A stretch of 64,000 nt of DNA. Source: Diaporthe sp. PMI_573 (lineage: Eukaryota; Ascomycota; Sordariomycetes; Diaporthales; Diaporthaceae). This document shows positions 21,530 through 31,199 of this stretch, piece by piece. The stretch's first letter is position 1; the number at the start of each line of letters is the position of its first letter. The position numbers and the translations under genes were made by a program. The stretch spans positions 248,001 to 312,000 of the forward strand of contig JAJTUP010000038.1 of the NCBI GenBank assembly GCA_021399435.1. The letters are read 5' to 3'. The notes beneath the pieces were generated by a model. That model worked only from the letters and a program-made list of their open reading frames with translations. It had not been told where the DNA came from and searched no databases.

Positions 21530-24500
21530 ATGGCTGACCGGATCGCCCCGGCGGGATACCCGCCCACGGATTACCTGAAGAGGCCATACAAGCTTCTTCG
21601 GCAAGGCGCAGACGCCACCATAACAGACGAGGATGGCAATGGAGCGTTCCACTATCTAGTACAAAGCGATATGTTTAAGAGTCCTGCCTCGCCCAAGGGA
21701 TCCACTGGTATTTTCGGCCGGCGGTTACGGGCGCGGTCGCCGGTTGACGACCCGTCCATGACGATGGAAGGGCTCATCCACAGCCTGCAGGCCGCTGGGG
21801 CTGACATCAACCTCCAGAACAAGAATGGCGAGACACCACTGAACGTGCTGTGCAGGAATGCCTGCACCGACGAGAAGTTGGACGAAAGGCTTTTCGAAAG
21901 GCTATGTCAAGCTGGAGCTGACCTGAACATCAGGGACCGTCAAGGTCGCTCGGCGGTGTTCTCTCTTTTTCTTACCGATAAACTGAACAGTTGGCACCGG
22001 GACGAGGGCGAGCATCTGTGCCAGCTTGTGTCGCGTTTTGGAGGTCGCTTCGATGTCCAAGATAACCAGGGCCAGACCTTGATACATTGCTTGTTGTCCA
22101 GAGACCGTGACGTGCAATTGTCTCTTGTGGAGGCACTGGCTCGGCACGGTGTTGATCCTTCTGCTGTTGACGATGACGGCAACACTTTGTGGCACGCCGC
22201 CGTTGACCGCCTGGATAGGGTGCAATTGATCGATCTTCTACTGCGTCTGGGTGCTGATCCTCGGAAGCCGAACAAATCGGGCCGCAATCCTCTCCACGGC
22301 TTGAGCTCTCGCGAGGCACCATACCTCGGTTGGTGTATGGGTCGTATGACGGTTTTTCCTGCGTGCATACCAGCTGTGAGGACAACAGCATTCGGCCACC
22401 TGCTACAGCTGTATCTGGAATCCGGCTACGACATTGACTTCCGCGACAATCAAGGAATCACTTCCCTGCACCTGACCTGCACCTTCTCGGAATATCAGGT
22501 TGGTCGGCTTCTGCAAGCTGGGGCCGACCCAAAGATACCTACTCATGAGGGGCTGACACCTTTCCACCTTGCGGCACGATGCAGACAAGCCAACACCATT
22601 GGAATGTTGCTAGAAAAAGCGGAGAGAGACGAGCCTGGGCCAGACGGCCGGTCATCGAGCTCAATCCATGAAATAGTCAATGCCAAGGACGCCTCTGGTA
22701 AATCGGCTCTCTACTACGCCTGTGCCTCCGGCAGGGCCGAGAGTGTTGCGTTGCTGCTTGATGCCGGGGCGTCGGTCCAATGCGATGCTTATAGCGGGTC
22801 TGTATGGCAAGCCTGCGCGGAGTTTGAGGAAGAGCAGTTCAACTGGAGCAGCTCACCTCCTTCGGGGCCTACACAGAGGACCGCTTCGAGCGTCCTGATA
22901 GGAGACAAGACGCGGCCGATGCCAAAGAGAGCCAACAAGTTTCCCCGCGAGCATCTGGGGGATGTGCTGAGGCTTCTTCTCCAGCACCAGGACGCCCCTG
23001 GAGCAATAACCGGCTACCTGGACGAGGCAATATCGGCCGCAACGGAGAAGCAGCACGAGTACACAGTTTGGTGTTTGGTGGAGGCCCGCAATTCACTAGA
23101 GCCACTAACCGCGACAGTCACAGTGGATGAGCCCACATCGGCCTGTCTGGCCAGAGTCAACGTTCTAGGCATCACCGAAGCTGCCACTCTGTCACTACAG
23201 GCTCTGAGAGCAGAATTTGAGCGACTTATGGGACTCCGCAGGCACGATCTTGTGCAGAGGCTGCTCCTTGAGCACGGCTGGGGCGAGCTTGACTTTGATG
23301 GAAACACATTCATCCATGATCTGGTACGGAATGGCTTCGTCTCAATCTTGCGGGGGCTCACGCCATTGGTGAAGGAATTATCTGCAAAGTTGGAAGACGT
23401 GGAATGGTGCGATAGACAGAAGCTGGCGTCATCGCAAGGGTCCTTCGTCAATCGCTTCCCAGAGAATATTGATCAGAACTTCGCCCAGGGGTCCACACAG
23501 CCTCTCCTCCTCGTCGCCTGCCGGAGCGAAGAGCCAAATATGGAGGTGGTCAGGTTTCTTGTCGACGAGATCGGCTGCGGTGTAGACATGCAGGGATACG
23601 TGAGGGTCCACTTCCCAGATTTACCGACTGCGTTCGGCATATGCAAGCACGAAACTCCGGTCCACGTGCTTGTTCGGGGCAGGACGAACTGGTGGCAGAT
23701 CTCCGAGGCCCTGCCGTATCTTGCCCGAGATCGAGGTGCGAACCTGGAGGTAAGGGATTGTTTCCGCAGCACCCCGCTGGCTGTTGCTGTCTCTCACATC
23801 GGGCGGGTCACCTTCAACCGCGGCGCCGTCGACAGGCTGGTAGAGCTCGGGGCGGACGCCAAGGCGGTGGACTTGAGCTGGACCTGCGAGAGCGCCGAGA
23901 TGACAGACTTGCTCCTCTCCAGTGGCGCGGTCGTCAAGCCAGCCGCCATTCTTGCGGCAGTTAGGAGCATGGACTGCGATGTATTGAACATGCTACTCTC
24001 GCGCGGCGGGGACGTGAACGCGAGGGAAACAGCCGTTCCAGCGGCCCACCACCACCAGAATACCCCGATCTATGTCGAGACGACGGCGCTGCCACGCGAG
24101 ACAATGGCGCCAATCTCCGAGATACCGAAGCGCCTCCGGAACGACCCCCTCGTAAAGAAGCCAGCGCCGACGCCTTACATGGGTAGGGAGTTGACCGCCT
24201 TCGACATGCCAGGACCGCCATACGTCCCAGAGCGCGAGATGTACCCGCTAGACTACGCAGCGCATTTGTTCTCGCGACAGCCGGAGCTCTATGAGCTCTT
24301 AGATATGGTCCAGGCTTCCCGCGGGCATATGACGTTGAACCAAGAGTATGCGCGCCACCTGCCCGCTGGCGAGCTCGCGCGTGTGATCGAGACGCTGATC
24401 GCCCACGGAGCCGACGTAATGGCCACGTATGAATTATCAGACGGGTCGAGGAAGAGCATCAAGGACAGGATCGTGCTGCGAGGGAAGGACATTGGGATGC

Positions 24501-24574
24501 CCTGGGTGGACAGGCCCAAGCTTGCGAGAAGAATCCTGGAACTCTGTAAGACAACCTATGAAGGGGAACTGTAA
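21530..24574 (+). CDS. Large ankyrin-repeat protein
   Basis: Single exon of 1014 residues from ATG 21530; the open frame continues upstream to 21473 without another ATG. Ankyrin repeats are recognisable from the start (GADATITDEDGNGAFHYL), through GADLNIRDRQGRSAVF, GVDPSAVDDDGNTLWHAAV, GADPRKPNKSGRNPLHGL, GYDIDFRDNQGITSLHLTC, GADPKIPTHEGLTPFHLAA, VNAKDASGKSALYYACASG, to GANLEVRDCFRSTPLAVAV near the C-terminal third. The middle third (about residues 440-650) has weaker repeats. No enzyme domain or membrane segment is visible. Because repeats begin almost at the first residue, an upstream exon with an N-terminal domain is possible. Such proteins are protein-interaction scaffolds; the partner is unknown. 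Confidence 0.85.
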   Translation: MADRIAPAGYPPTDYLKRPYKLLRQGADATITDEDGNGAFHYLVQSDMFKSPASPKGSTGIFGRRLRARSPVDDPSMTMEGLIHSLQAAGADINLQNKNGETPLNVLCRNACTDEKLDERLFERLCQAGADLNIRDRQGRSAVFSLFLTDKLNSWHRDEGEHLCQLVSRFGGRFDVQDNQGQTLIHCLLSRDRDVQLSLVEALARHGVDPSAVDDDGNTLWHAAVDRLDRVQLIDLLLRLGADPRKPNKSGRNPLHGLSSREAPYLGWCMGRMTVFPACIPAVRTTAFGHLLQLYLESGYDIDFRDNQGITSLHLTCTFSEYQVGRLLQAGADPKIPTHEGLTPFHLAARCRQANTIGMLLEKAERDEPGPDGRSSSSIHEIVNAKDASGKSALYYACASGRAESVALLLDAGASVQCDAYSGSVWQACAEFEEEQFNWSSSPPSGPTQRTASSVLIGDKTRPMPKRANKFPREHLGDVLRLLLQHQDAPGAITGYLDEAISAATEKQHEYTVWCLVEARNSLEPLTATVTVDEPTSACLARVNVLGITEAATLSLQALRAEFERLMGLRRHDLVQRLLLEHGWGELDFDGNTFIHDLVRNGFVSILRGLTPLVKELSAKLEDVEWCDRQKLASSQGSFVNRFPENIDQNFAQGSTQPLLLVACRSEEPNMEVVRFLVDEIGCGVDMQGYVRVHFPDLPTAFGICKHETPVHVLVRGRTNWWQISEALPYLARDRGANLEVRDCFRSTPLAVAVSHIGRVTFNRGAVDRLVELGADAKAVDLSWTCESAEMTDLLLSSGAVVKPAAILAAVRSMDCDVLNMLLSRGGDVNARETAVPAAHHHQNTPIYVETTALPRETMAPISEIPKRLRNDPLVKKPAPTPYMGRELTAFDMPGPPYVPEREMYPLDYAAHLFSRQPELYELLDMVQASRGHMTLNQEYARHLPAGELARVIETLIAHGADVMATYELSDGSRKSIKDRIVLRGKDIGMPWVDRPKLARRILELCKTTYEGEL

Positions 24575-25728
24575 TTTCCATTTTATGTTTCTCGTTGAAT
24601 CATCATGCGAAAATAGTTGTTGGGTAGGCTGTGACCATATCTAATTGTCTAGACCTTTGGACGCTGAAGTTCTCCCACCACCAACCATCACTGGGGCATA
24701 GAGGCCTTCTAAGCCCTAGTGCGTTGGTGCGTCGCATTCCTGGTCCGCGACTTTGAGGTGTCCCACGTGAACTGTGTACAAAAGCAATCGAACCATATTC
24801 TAAGATTGTAGACATTGTTAGCGAGAAAGCACGAGGCTGCTTCTACGTAAGTCAAAATGTCCTCGCAACTGAGCCTGTTTGTCTGAGAATCTTGCGATCG
24901 ATTCCGGAAACACCAACCTTTTCGAACCAATCCTACTTTTTTTTATCACAAGGAGCGCAGCAGCATAATGTCTTCAGACCCTCGAATCTCTATCATCCGT
25001 GCCCAACTCGCCGTCCGGGATGTCCAAGCGATCCTCATCCACGATGAGGGCGAAACATTCGATCTTTCCGCCGGGTAATGGCCATTTTAGGACAATAGAG
25101 CTCGTTAGGTTGATAAAAGAAACCCATCTCACCCCACGATATCGCACGCCTAGGCTTTTGAGCGCGCCAAACCACAAGAGATATCAAGCAAATCTTGATT
25201 TGACTACCGTCAGCTGAGGGGGGTAGAACTGGGTAGATAATTTCACCGATGAAGTTAGATATTCCTGTAAGAAATATGAGTTTCATCTTGGTAAAGTCAG
25301 TAGTGCATGCACAGGGTAACTTGGAGAACATATTCTTTTCAGTGGACATATCAGCTGCATCCGGATTACCGAACGTCCCAGCGTCCAAAAGAATCGAAAA
25401 GGAAGATTCACTAGGTATACAAGCTATAGTGCACAACGGTCCTCAATTGAAGTATTCGACATCCGTGTTCTTGCCTGCATCCTGCAATTCCCTCTTCAAG
25501 CAACACAAGTCATCAATGGTATCTCATGGAACCAAAATCCGTATCTCGCCTTCCAAGACAGGACCGCCGCGCCGCAAGTGGCCATGACCATCAGGTGGAT
25601 GAGGCAAAGTCATATTCCTAAGATCGGCACAACCACCGCTTTCCCAACCATGCTGTCATTCCACAGACATATCAGTATCTCGACCGCCCGAGGGATGGGG
25701 GATTCTATCGCTTGACGCCAAGGCATGA
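24575..25728. other. Intergenic region with a possible small or decayed coding segment
   Basis: Mostly non-coding. At 24968 an ATG opens 35 codons (SIIRAQLAVRDVQAILIHDE) ending at TAA 25076, where the bases GTAATG could instead be a splice donor. In another frame the following sequence continues plausibly (HFRTIELVRLIKETHL, about 25079-25130). A further frame at 25249-25587 is open for 112 codons. None could be assigned to a family, and the pieces do not join cleanly. It could be a relic gene. Confidence 0.3.
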
Positions 25729-26106
25729 CTAAGGACTTACGCTCTCACAGTACTCCATAAAGTCCTTCAGTGCTGACCACTCAGCCAGCTGCGTCGCCCT
25801 GTGCGTATCCTCCTGGCCGCAGATGGTGGGGCATAGCGCCGCGCACGACAGCAGAAAGGCCAGGATGCCGAAGATTTTCACCGCTGTATCAAGACGCTGG
25901 TCCCAGAGGCGCTTCCGGCAGCGGGCGCAGACCTTGGGTGGTTGTGGTGGCGGGCGCGACAGGATGGTTGTGGGTAGGAGTGGTCCTGGGGTCCTTTCTG
26001 CTGCGGGTTGTGTTGCTCGGGTGGGTGCCTGGGCGGAGAGCTGATCCGTCAGAGCTACGTCGACTTCGATCGGAGCTTGAGCCATTCCGCGTGTTCTTGA
26101 TGGCAT
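25729..26106 (-). CDS. Small membrane protein with a CxxC motif (orphan)
   Basis: Reverse strand from ATG 26106 (a second ATG at 26085) to a stop at 25729, about 125 residues. The N-terminal half is Pro/Ala/Thr-rich. The C-terminal half has KVCARCRKRLWDQRLDTAVK, a hydrophobic segment (IFGILAFLLSCAALCP) and a polar tail. A GTAAGT donor at 25740-25735, right after the codons for EYCES, suggests the tail may continue in another exon. The Cys pair followed by one membrane helix recurs in the relic at 26297-26625, so the gene has been duplicated locally. No function is recognised. Confidence 0.5.
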   Translation of the reverse strand: MPSRTRGMAQAPIEVDVALTDQLSAQAPTRATQPAAERTPGPLLPTTILSRPPPQPPKVCARCRKRLWDQRLDTAVKIFGILAFLLSCAALCPTICGQEDTHRATQLAEWSALKDFMEYCESVSP

Positions 26107-26296
26107 CAGGCGATTAGGGTTCGGAGGCTTCAATCGGAGATCATAAAAGATGCACGTTTGAAGGGTATGTCTACGATCATATGGATGTGTGGATGAGTGA
26201 ACTCTGTGAAAGTGAGGCTGAGCACATCGATCGAAGTGGAATAAGCTGTTTGTTGCATTACCCATCCCACAACGATGCGACCTGAGTTCCCTAGCG

Positions 26297-26625
26297 TCAG
26301 CCACCAGGGTATTTGCACCAATTACACATGAATTTCACACCGTACATATTCTCAGCCACCCGCCTCACACACACACGACCTCCAATAGCGGCCTTCTCAG
26401 CTGGGGGCGGTGTTCTACCTCGTAACTGGGGACGGTCACTTGAACCCCCATACGCGTTCTCCTGGCGGCAGAAGCAAGGGGCCAGCGCCACAGAGTATAG
26501 CAGGAAGGCCAGGATACTAAACACCTTGACCATCGTGTTATGGCACTGGTCACAGAGACGCTTCTGGCAGTTGAAGCAGGCCTTGGATGGCTCCAGCAGC
26601 GGGCGTTGTCAGTACCTCGGAAATT
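26297..26625 (-). pseudogene. Chimeric relic: second copy of the small membrane protein joined to a hydrolase 3' tail
   Basis: On the reverse strand, KACFNCQKRLCDQC and VKVFSILAFLLYSVALAPC (about 26595-26470) parallel the gene at 25729-26106. Upstream the frame is closed by TGA and has no ATG except the internal one at 26533. From about 26440 down to 26300 the sequence instead resembles the 3' end of the alpha/beta hydrolase gene at 28182: both contain the block 'acccgcctcacacac' and 'gacctccaatagcggcc' in the same order. The segment is therefore a fused duplicate fragment, not an intact gene. Confidence 0.6.
26300..26440. repeat. Direct repeat, copy A (of hydrolase 3' end)
   Basis: About 140 bases that resemble 28130-28262 in the same orientation. 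Shared blocks include 'caccaattacac', 'acccgcctcacacac', 'gacctccaatagcggcc' and a diverged remainder. The copies lie about 1.8 kb apart. By eye the similarity is patchy rather than perfect, so the duplication is not recent. Confidence 0.6.
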
Positions 26626-27088
26626 TGCGAACACAAAGCCTTTGAGAACACTGTGGAAATTCCAACTTGAGTGGCAGCGCCAATTAATGTCATTTAAGCT
26701 GCAAGCAAAAGATTAAAATTAACTCGAGCTCTCCATTTTCGAGGCCAGAAAGCATGACTTAGAAAGAGTAATCTGAGAATACACCTTGTCACGTAAACAA
26801 AAGTCGATCCAGAGACTGGAGTCCTGTGGTTCTTACATGGCCTGTGACGAGGTGTTGGATTCAAGTCATTGAGATACCCATCCTCGTTCCTTTATCAGTG
26901 ACCAAGGCTTCTACAATTAGATTCTTGCCATCACACACCCACTTCGAATACAATCATCGCACACTTTGCCAGTCCCAGCCGACCTGCCACACCAGAAATC
27001 GCTCTTTCCACACTTCAAACCACTAGTAGATACCGAGTTTTCTCATACCGACAGCACAAACCAATCCATCACCAACAGCAACACAAAC

Positions 27089-27856
27089 ATGAAATCCACC
27101 ACCATCAACGTTCTCCTCTTTCTGGCCATCGCCATGTTGGTCATGGCGACCGACTCGCCAGGAGACCCCACCTCTGCCGCCGTAACCGTCACCGTGACGG
27201 AACAGGTCTGCATGACCGGCAAGGCAGGAGACGCTACTCCGCTCTCCATGGCCAACGCCCTAGCCACCGCCGCCGACGAGTCAGCCGCAGCCTCTCTCAT
27301 CGCCAGCATGATGGCCGACGTCCACGATAGAGATACCATCGCCCCCCACTCCGCCGTGGGCACCACGACCATCACGACGGTAGCAAACGCAACCGACTGC
27401 CCCGCCCAACCGACCTTCGACCTAAGCCCAGTGGGTCTGATCCAGAACCTCCTAAGCGACGAGCACAACCGCACCACCACCACCACCACCGACGCGAACA
27501 TGACCGACCTCCCCCCAGCCGAGAACTGGTCCCAGGGCCGCAACTCCCTCTGCTTCACCAACAGCGACTCCGTCGGCACGGGCAGGTACGGCATCTACCT
27601 CGACGGCTGGGGCCAGGAGGCAGACGGCTGCGGCAAGGGGGCCCTCGACAACCTCCGCGGCCACTGCGGGTGGATCATGTGGTGGGAGTGCAGGCACTGG
27701 GGCACCGGCGTGCTGCTGACTTTCACCGTCTCCGGTGCAAAGTACGTCAAGTGTGTCCTGGACGCGATGTGGGCCGCCTCACCAAAGGACAAGAGGGAGG
27801 TGGGACTCTGCTGCGTGTATGTGGGGCCGTCTTTGATACATTTCAACAACTGCTAG
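27089..27856 (+). CDS. Secreted orphan protein with Cys-rich C-terminal domain
   Basis: Single exon. I chose the ATG at 27089 rather than 26966 because it starts a signal peptide (MKSTTINVLLFLAIAMLVMA), giving 255 residues. The middle is Ala/Thr-rich with potential N-glycosylation sites (NATD, NRTT, NMTD) and a run of Thr codons. The C-terminal 100 residues hold about eight cysteines with Trp and Gly (GHCGWIMWWECRHWGTG, VGLCCVYVGP) and look like a folded extracellular domain. No family was recognised. Secretion and Cys content would fit an effector-like or cell-surface role, but that is inference. Confidence 0.68.
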   Translation: MKSTTINVLLFLAIAMLVMATDSPGDPTSAAVTVTVTEQVCMTGKAGDATPLSMANALATAADESAAASLIASMMADVHDRDTIAPHSAVGTTTITTVANATDCPAQPTFDLSPVGLIQNLLSDEHNRTTTTTTDANMTDLPPAENWSQGRNSLCFTNSDSVGTGRYGIYLDGWGQEADGCGKGALDNLRGHCGWIMWWECRHWGTGVLLTFTVSGAKYVKCVLDAMWAASPKDKREVGLCCVYVGPSLIHFNNC

Positions 27857-28129
27857 CATATTTGCTACTTTGGAGTTTTGGTGGGTTTGTTTTTTGAGCC
27901 CAGAGTTGGACTGACGGTCTGGAAATCGGGCTTTGGCTTGTGCTGCCATCCGGTTAGAGTGGATCGTGGCGATGGCTCCAGGCTTGGGTGTTCATCCGGA
28001 GATGGGTCGTTAGGGTCTTTTTGGGTGAGCACATAGGGTTCACTTGCAATGAATTCTCAAGCCCGTCTCAGTACATTTCTCTATATCATTTCACGGCTCT
28101 GGCCCTCGTGATACCACCAGAGTTCCCGA

Positions 28130-28262
28130 ACGCAGGCGCCATGGTATTACACCAATTACACGACCTCATTGAAATACCACCCTAAACCTTCTCTCCAGCC
28201 ACCCGCCTCACACACTCGACCTCCAATAGCGGCCGGCTCAACTGAGGGCAATGTCCCACCTC
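28130..28262. repeat. Direct repeat, copy B (3' end of the alpha/beta hydrolase gene)
   Basis: The parent copy of the segment found at 26300-26440. It covers the last codons of the hydrolase gene and its 3' flank. Confidence 0.6.
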
Positions 28263-29072
28263 GCACTCGTGAACGTCGACTCGAGTTCCGCTTTCCTTCT
28301 CAACAAGATTAATGAACCCCCGCTGAACCTCGGGCGAATTGACACGATCCAGCTTCGTAATCATGTACGAGCACGGGATGTGCTTGTACCCAGCGTAGGT
28401 GAGGGGAGTCACAGTAGACTTGACAGACTGCGCGACGGGGGAAGAACCCGAGGCATACCTCAGAGCCTCCTCTCGGGGTATGTCGGTAAGCAGCCAGTTG
28501 GTGAAGATGTCCGGGTTACGGTTATATGCCCAGAGACCCTCTACAGACGCAGCAAGTGATGATTGGGAGAATAGCCACGCGGTCCACGATAGAGGGATGA
28601 ATCCTCCCACTGCAAGAGAGACCGATGTCCACCAGGATGGACTGCCATTAGCAGTCTCGATCGAAGGCAGCGGCATCGTCGTCCGTAGGATCCCAGCCAT
28701 TGACGAGCCCACCGGCGCGATTGCAGCCCCTACATAGAGGAGACGCACGATCCCGCCCGGCTTAGAGGCTCGCAACCGCTCGGTGCGGCTCAGGCCCTCG
28801 CAAGCCTGTGTTCCGGGGAGACCGCCGTAGGAGTGCATGACAATAACGATGTTCTTGCCTTCGTCGGCTAGACTTTCCACGAGACGGTGGATGTTGTCTG
28901 CGTCGTCATACATGCTGGGGGTCGGCTGGACTAGAACATCGGGCGAAGAGGGATGGTGGACGACATGGACTTCATAGCCGACCTCTCGGAGTGGGTCCGA
29001 GACGAGGTCGAAGTCGGAGGGCCGGCTGAATGCACCTGGCAAGAAGACGATGACGGGTTTTGAGGTTGCCAT
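28182..29072 (-). CDS. Alpha/beta hydrolase
   Basis: Reverse strand, single exon from ATG 29072 (MATSKPVIVFLPGAFSRP) to 28182, 296 residues; the open frame extends further upstream but the conserved fold begins here. The oxyanion-loop region is FLPGAF, the nucleophile elbow is MHSYGG (Ser at about 98), a late Asp lies in ITKLDRV, and the likely catalytic His is in EVGHCPQLSRP near the C-terminus. The family resembles short-chain fungal hydrolases acting on small esters or lactones; the substrate is unknown. The Gly normally preceding the elbow His is Met. Its 3' end has been copied to 26300-26440. Confidence 0.82.
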   Translation of the reverse strand: MATSKPVIVFLPGAFSRPSDFDLVSDPLREVGYEVHVVHHPSSPDVLVQPTPSMYDDADNIHRLVESLADEGKNIVIVMHSYGGLPGTQACEGLSRTERLRASKPGGIVRLLYVGAAIAPVGSSMAGILRTTMPLPSIETANGSPSWWTSVSLAVGGFIPLSWTAWLFSQSSLAASVEGLWAYNRNPDIFTNWLLTDIPREEALRYASGSSPVAQSVKSTVTPLTYAGYKHIPCSYMITKLDRVNSPEVQRGFINLVEKESGTRVDVHECEVGHCPQLSRPLLEVECVRRVAGEKV

Positions 29073-29487
29073 GATTGACGGGGTAATTGAGATGAAAGAG
29101 GCAGGAACGAGTATGGCATGCGAATGGACCAGCTTAAAATGTGGTCTGTCGCGTCCCAGAAGGATCATGCAGGTCAGGCCATGCTGGGCTTGGCGGGCGA
29201 GAAAAGCCTCAGCCTCAGTCTGGATTGTCGCTCGGCTGCGCTGGGACGTTGGTGAGACTGCAGAGCATACAGTAAATACCCGATGGACCACCACAAGGTC
29301 GAAGGTAAAATGTGATGCTCCGACATCGCCGCGTTGGCCTTTGTCGTTGGCCGTTGTCGTCGACCCCAGCCTCACAGATCGATAACTCCGAGGCGGCCCT
29401 TGATGTGGCACCAAGGGCCTTCCAGCGTGGCCAGCTTCTCAAGTCGGATGTGCCTTCCGATAGATTCCCCTAGCTGATAGAAGCTCA

Positions 29488-30873
29488 TCAAAACGAGCTG
29501 TAAGTTGCCATATATCCCTGGAGACTCCAAAGTTTCTTGTTCACGGGACCGCTCCGCTGGCTTCTCAGCAAGAAAAGCGATCCCTCTTTGAACATGGTGA
29601 ATTCTGCCCTGAGCCGAGCGACGTTCGCCGGACCAAGAAGTCTAGGCAGGTTATAGACAGGACGTGTGGTGGTTGGATCGCCATCAATGTCGAGGGTTGC
29701 GTATTGTTCAGGGTCGACCTCTGCCTTCTCTGCCTCCCCTCCCAGATCTTGGTTTCCCTCTTCTGAGCCTGATGCTGCCTCCTCCCCAAGCCAGAGAAAT
29801 GCAGCCCGATGGACGTACGTCGCGGTGTACTTGGCGTCAGTGACTCTGATGATGTACTTCCTGCCATTCTCCTCGCACAGAGTGGAAAGGTAGAGCAGAT
29901 CTTCCGTGATCTGGCGCCGCCTCTGGTCGAGGATTACCCCGTCCATGTCTTCGCGCCAGGCCGCTGACTTGGCCAGTGGTGGGGCACTGGGCATGCCGGC
30001 GACTCTTCGATGACCCGCGTGGTACTTGGCACCCTTGATGCCGAAGTTTCGTATCAAGTCCTGACGTGCAAGCACATGCATTGGGTACCGATACGCTGGC
30101 TGCTTTTCGGTGGTGCCAGCCGAGTGACCATCCGCGTCGGCAGTGGTCTCGCCGCCAGGCTCTTCCTTGGTAGCTGCTGGTGAAGGGTCGTCAGTCTCTT
30201 CGGCCTCATCAGACGCCCCATTTGCCGGCTTGCGTGATGCGGTCACTCCCTCAGGAATCCACCAGACTTCACTTGTCTCTGGATGTCTAACCAGTCCAAA
30301 ACTCTGCAGCATCGACTCGGGCAATTGTGTCCGGGTGACGGCGCAGAGCCGGCGAGGGGTGGCCAGCAGTTGGGCTGCAGGTGGTCAGTAGCATGACCAG
30401 CAACCAAAGCGCGCCATGAAAGGAACAAGACGGGGACACCTGAGTTTCTATTCCCAAAACGTACCGTATGGATTCTGGCGCAGCTGTCGCTGGAATCGGT
30501 TATGAGAATTCTTGTCTGGGCGAGCCTTGGTCTTTTTACGTTGCCTCGCCTCTTGCCATTTCGAGTCCAGAAGGGGTGAGATGGGAAGGTTTCCTGCTGC
30601 CGTCTGTATGGTCTTGTCGTCTTGATTCACCTCAGACCAGGCCCACGGGTCAAAGCCGAAATCATCTGGCACCCGCTCCAGCCTTGCTCCGCGCAATGCC
30701 TTGGTCGATTTTGTGGATGCATTTCTCGGTGTCTGTCTGGGTGTCCTTTTCTTTGGAGACTTTGGCTCGGCTTCGACGGCAGCACGATTTGTGGAATAAA
30801 ATTGTGCTGCGGGACGGGACAGGTTGAATCCCGCCAGACTGAGACTGCGTTGCAGCCTTGCACAGCTTCTCAT
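29488..30873 (-). CDS. Predicted mitochondrial protein of unknown function
   Basis: Reverse strand, exons 30873-30465 and 30374-29488 with a 90-nt intron (GTACGT...TGCAG), 431 residues. The N-terminus MRSCARLQRSLSLAGFNLSR is Arg-rich and lacks acidic residues, as mitochondrial presequences do. Then follow a Lys/Arg-rich segment, the junction NPYAQLLATPRRLCAVTRTQ, and HPETSEVWWIPEGV. An acidic low-complexity insert (about 175-225) precedes a conserved-looking C-terminus. It resembles the type of lineage-specific mitochondrial ribosome or gene-expression factor seen in fungi, but I cannot name it. It is transcribed away from the ClpP gene 326 bases off. Confidence 0.78.
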
Positions 30874-31199
30874 CGCTCAAAATCAAGGGGCAGTCCGATT
30901 GCGGAAATTAACGTGCAGACAAGGCGTGCCCAGCTGGTTTTTTAGATGTCAAATGAGGTAGGTACTCAGAAGGGGATTGCTCGGCGCATGCGCGTCTGGA
31001 GAAAGGATCGGTGCTGGACGCGGGTAGAGAAAGTTCGAGTGGAGCTTCTGTGCTGGGGCTAGGCGCCCGCCGCGGCTCCGAATCCGACGTCACCTCATCA
31101 TTCTGCCGCCGACCTCGTCAACCACCACATCCCCCTTTCCGCCACGACATTCCCATCCACGCCCTGGTCCAGCGCTGCGAAACGATACACTCGACGGGC
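30874..31199. promoter_or_regulatory. Divergent promoter shared by two predicted mitochondrial-protein genes
   Basis: The 326 bases between the two start codons must contain both promoters if the models are right. The part next to ClpP is pyrimidine-rich. No specific factor site was identified. Confidence 0.5.
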
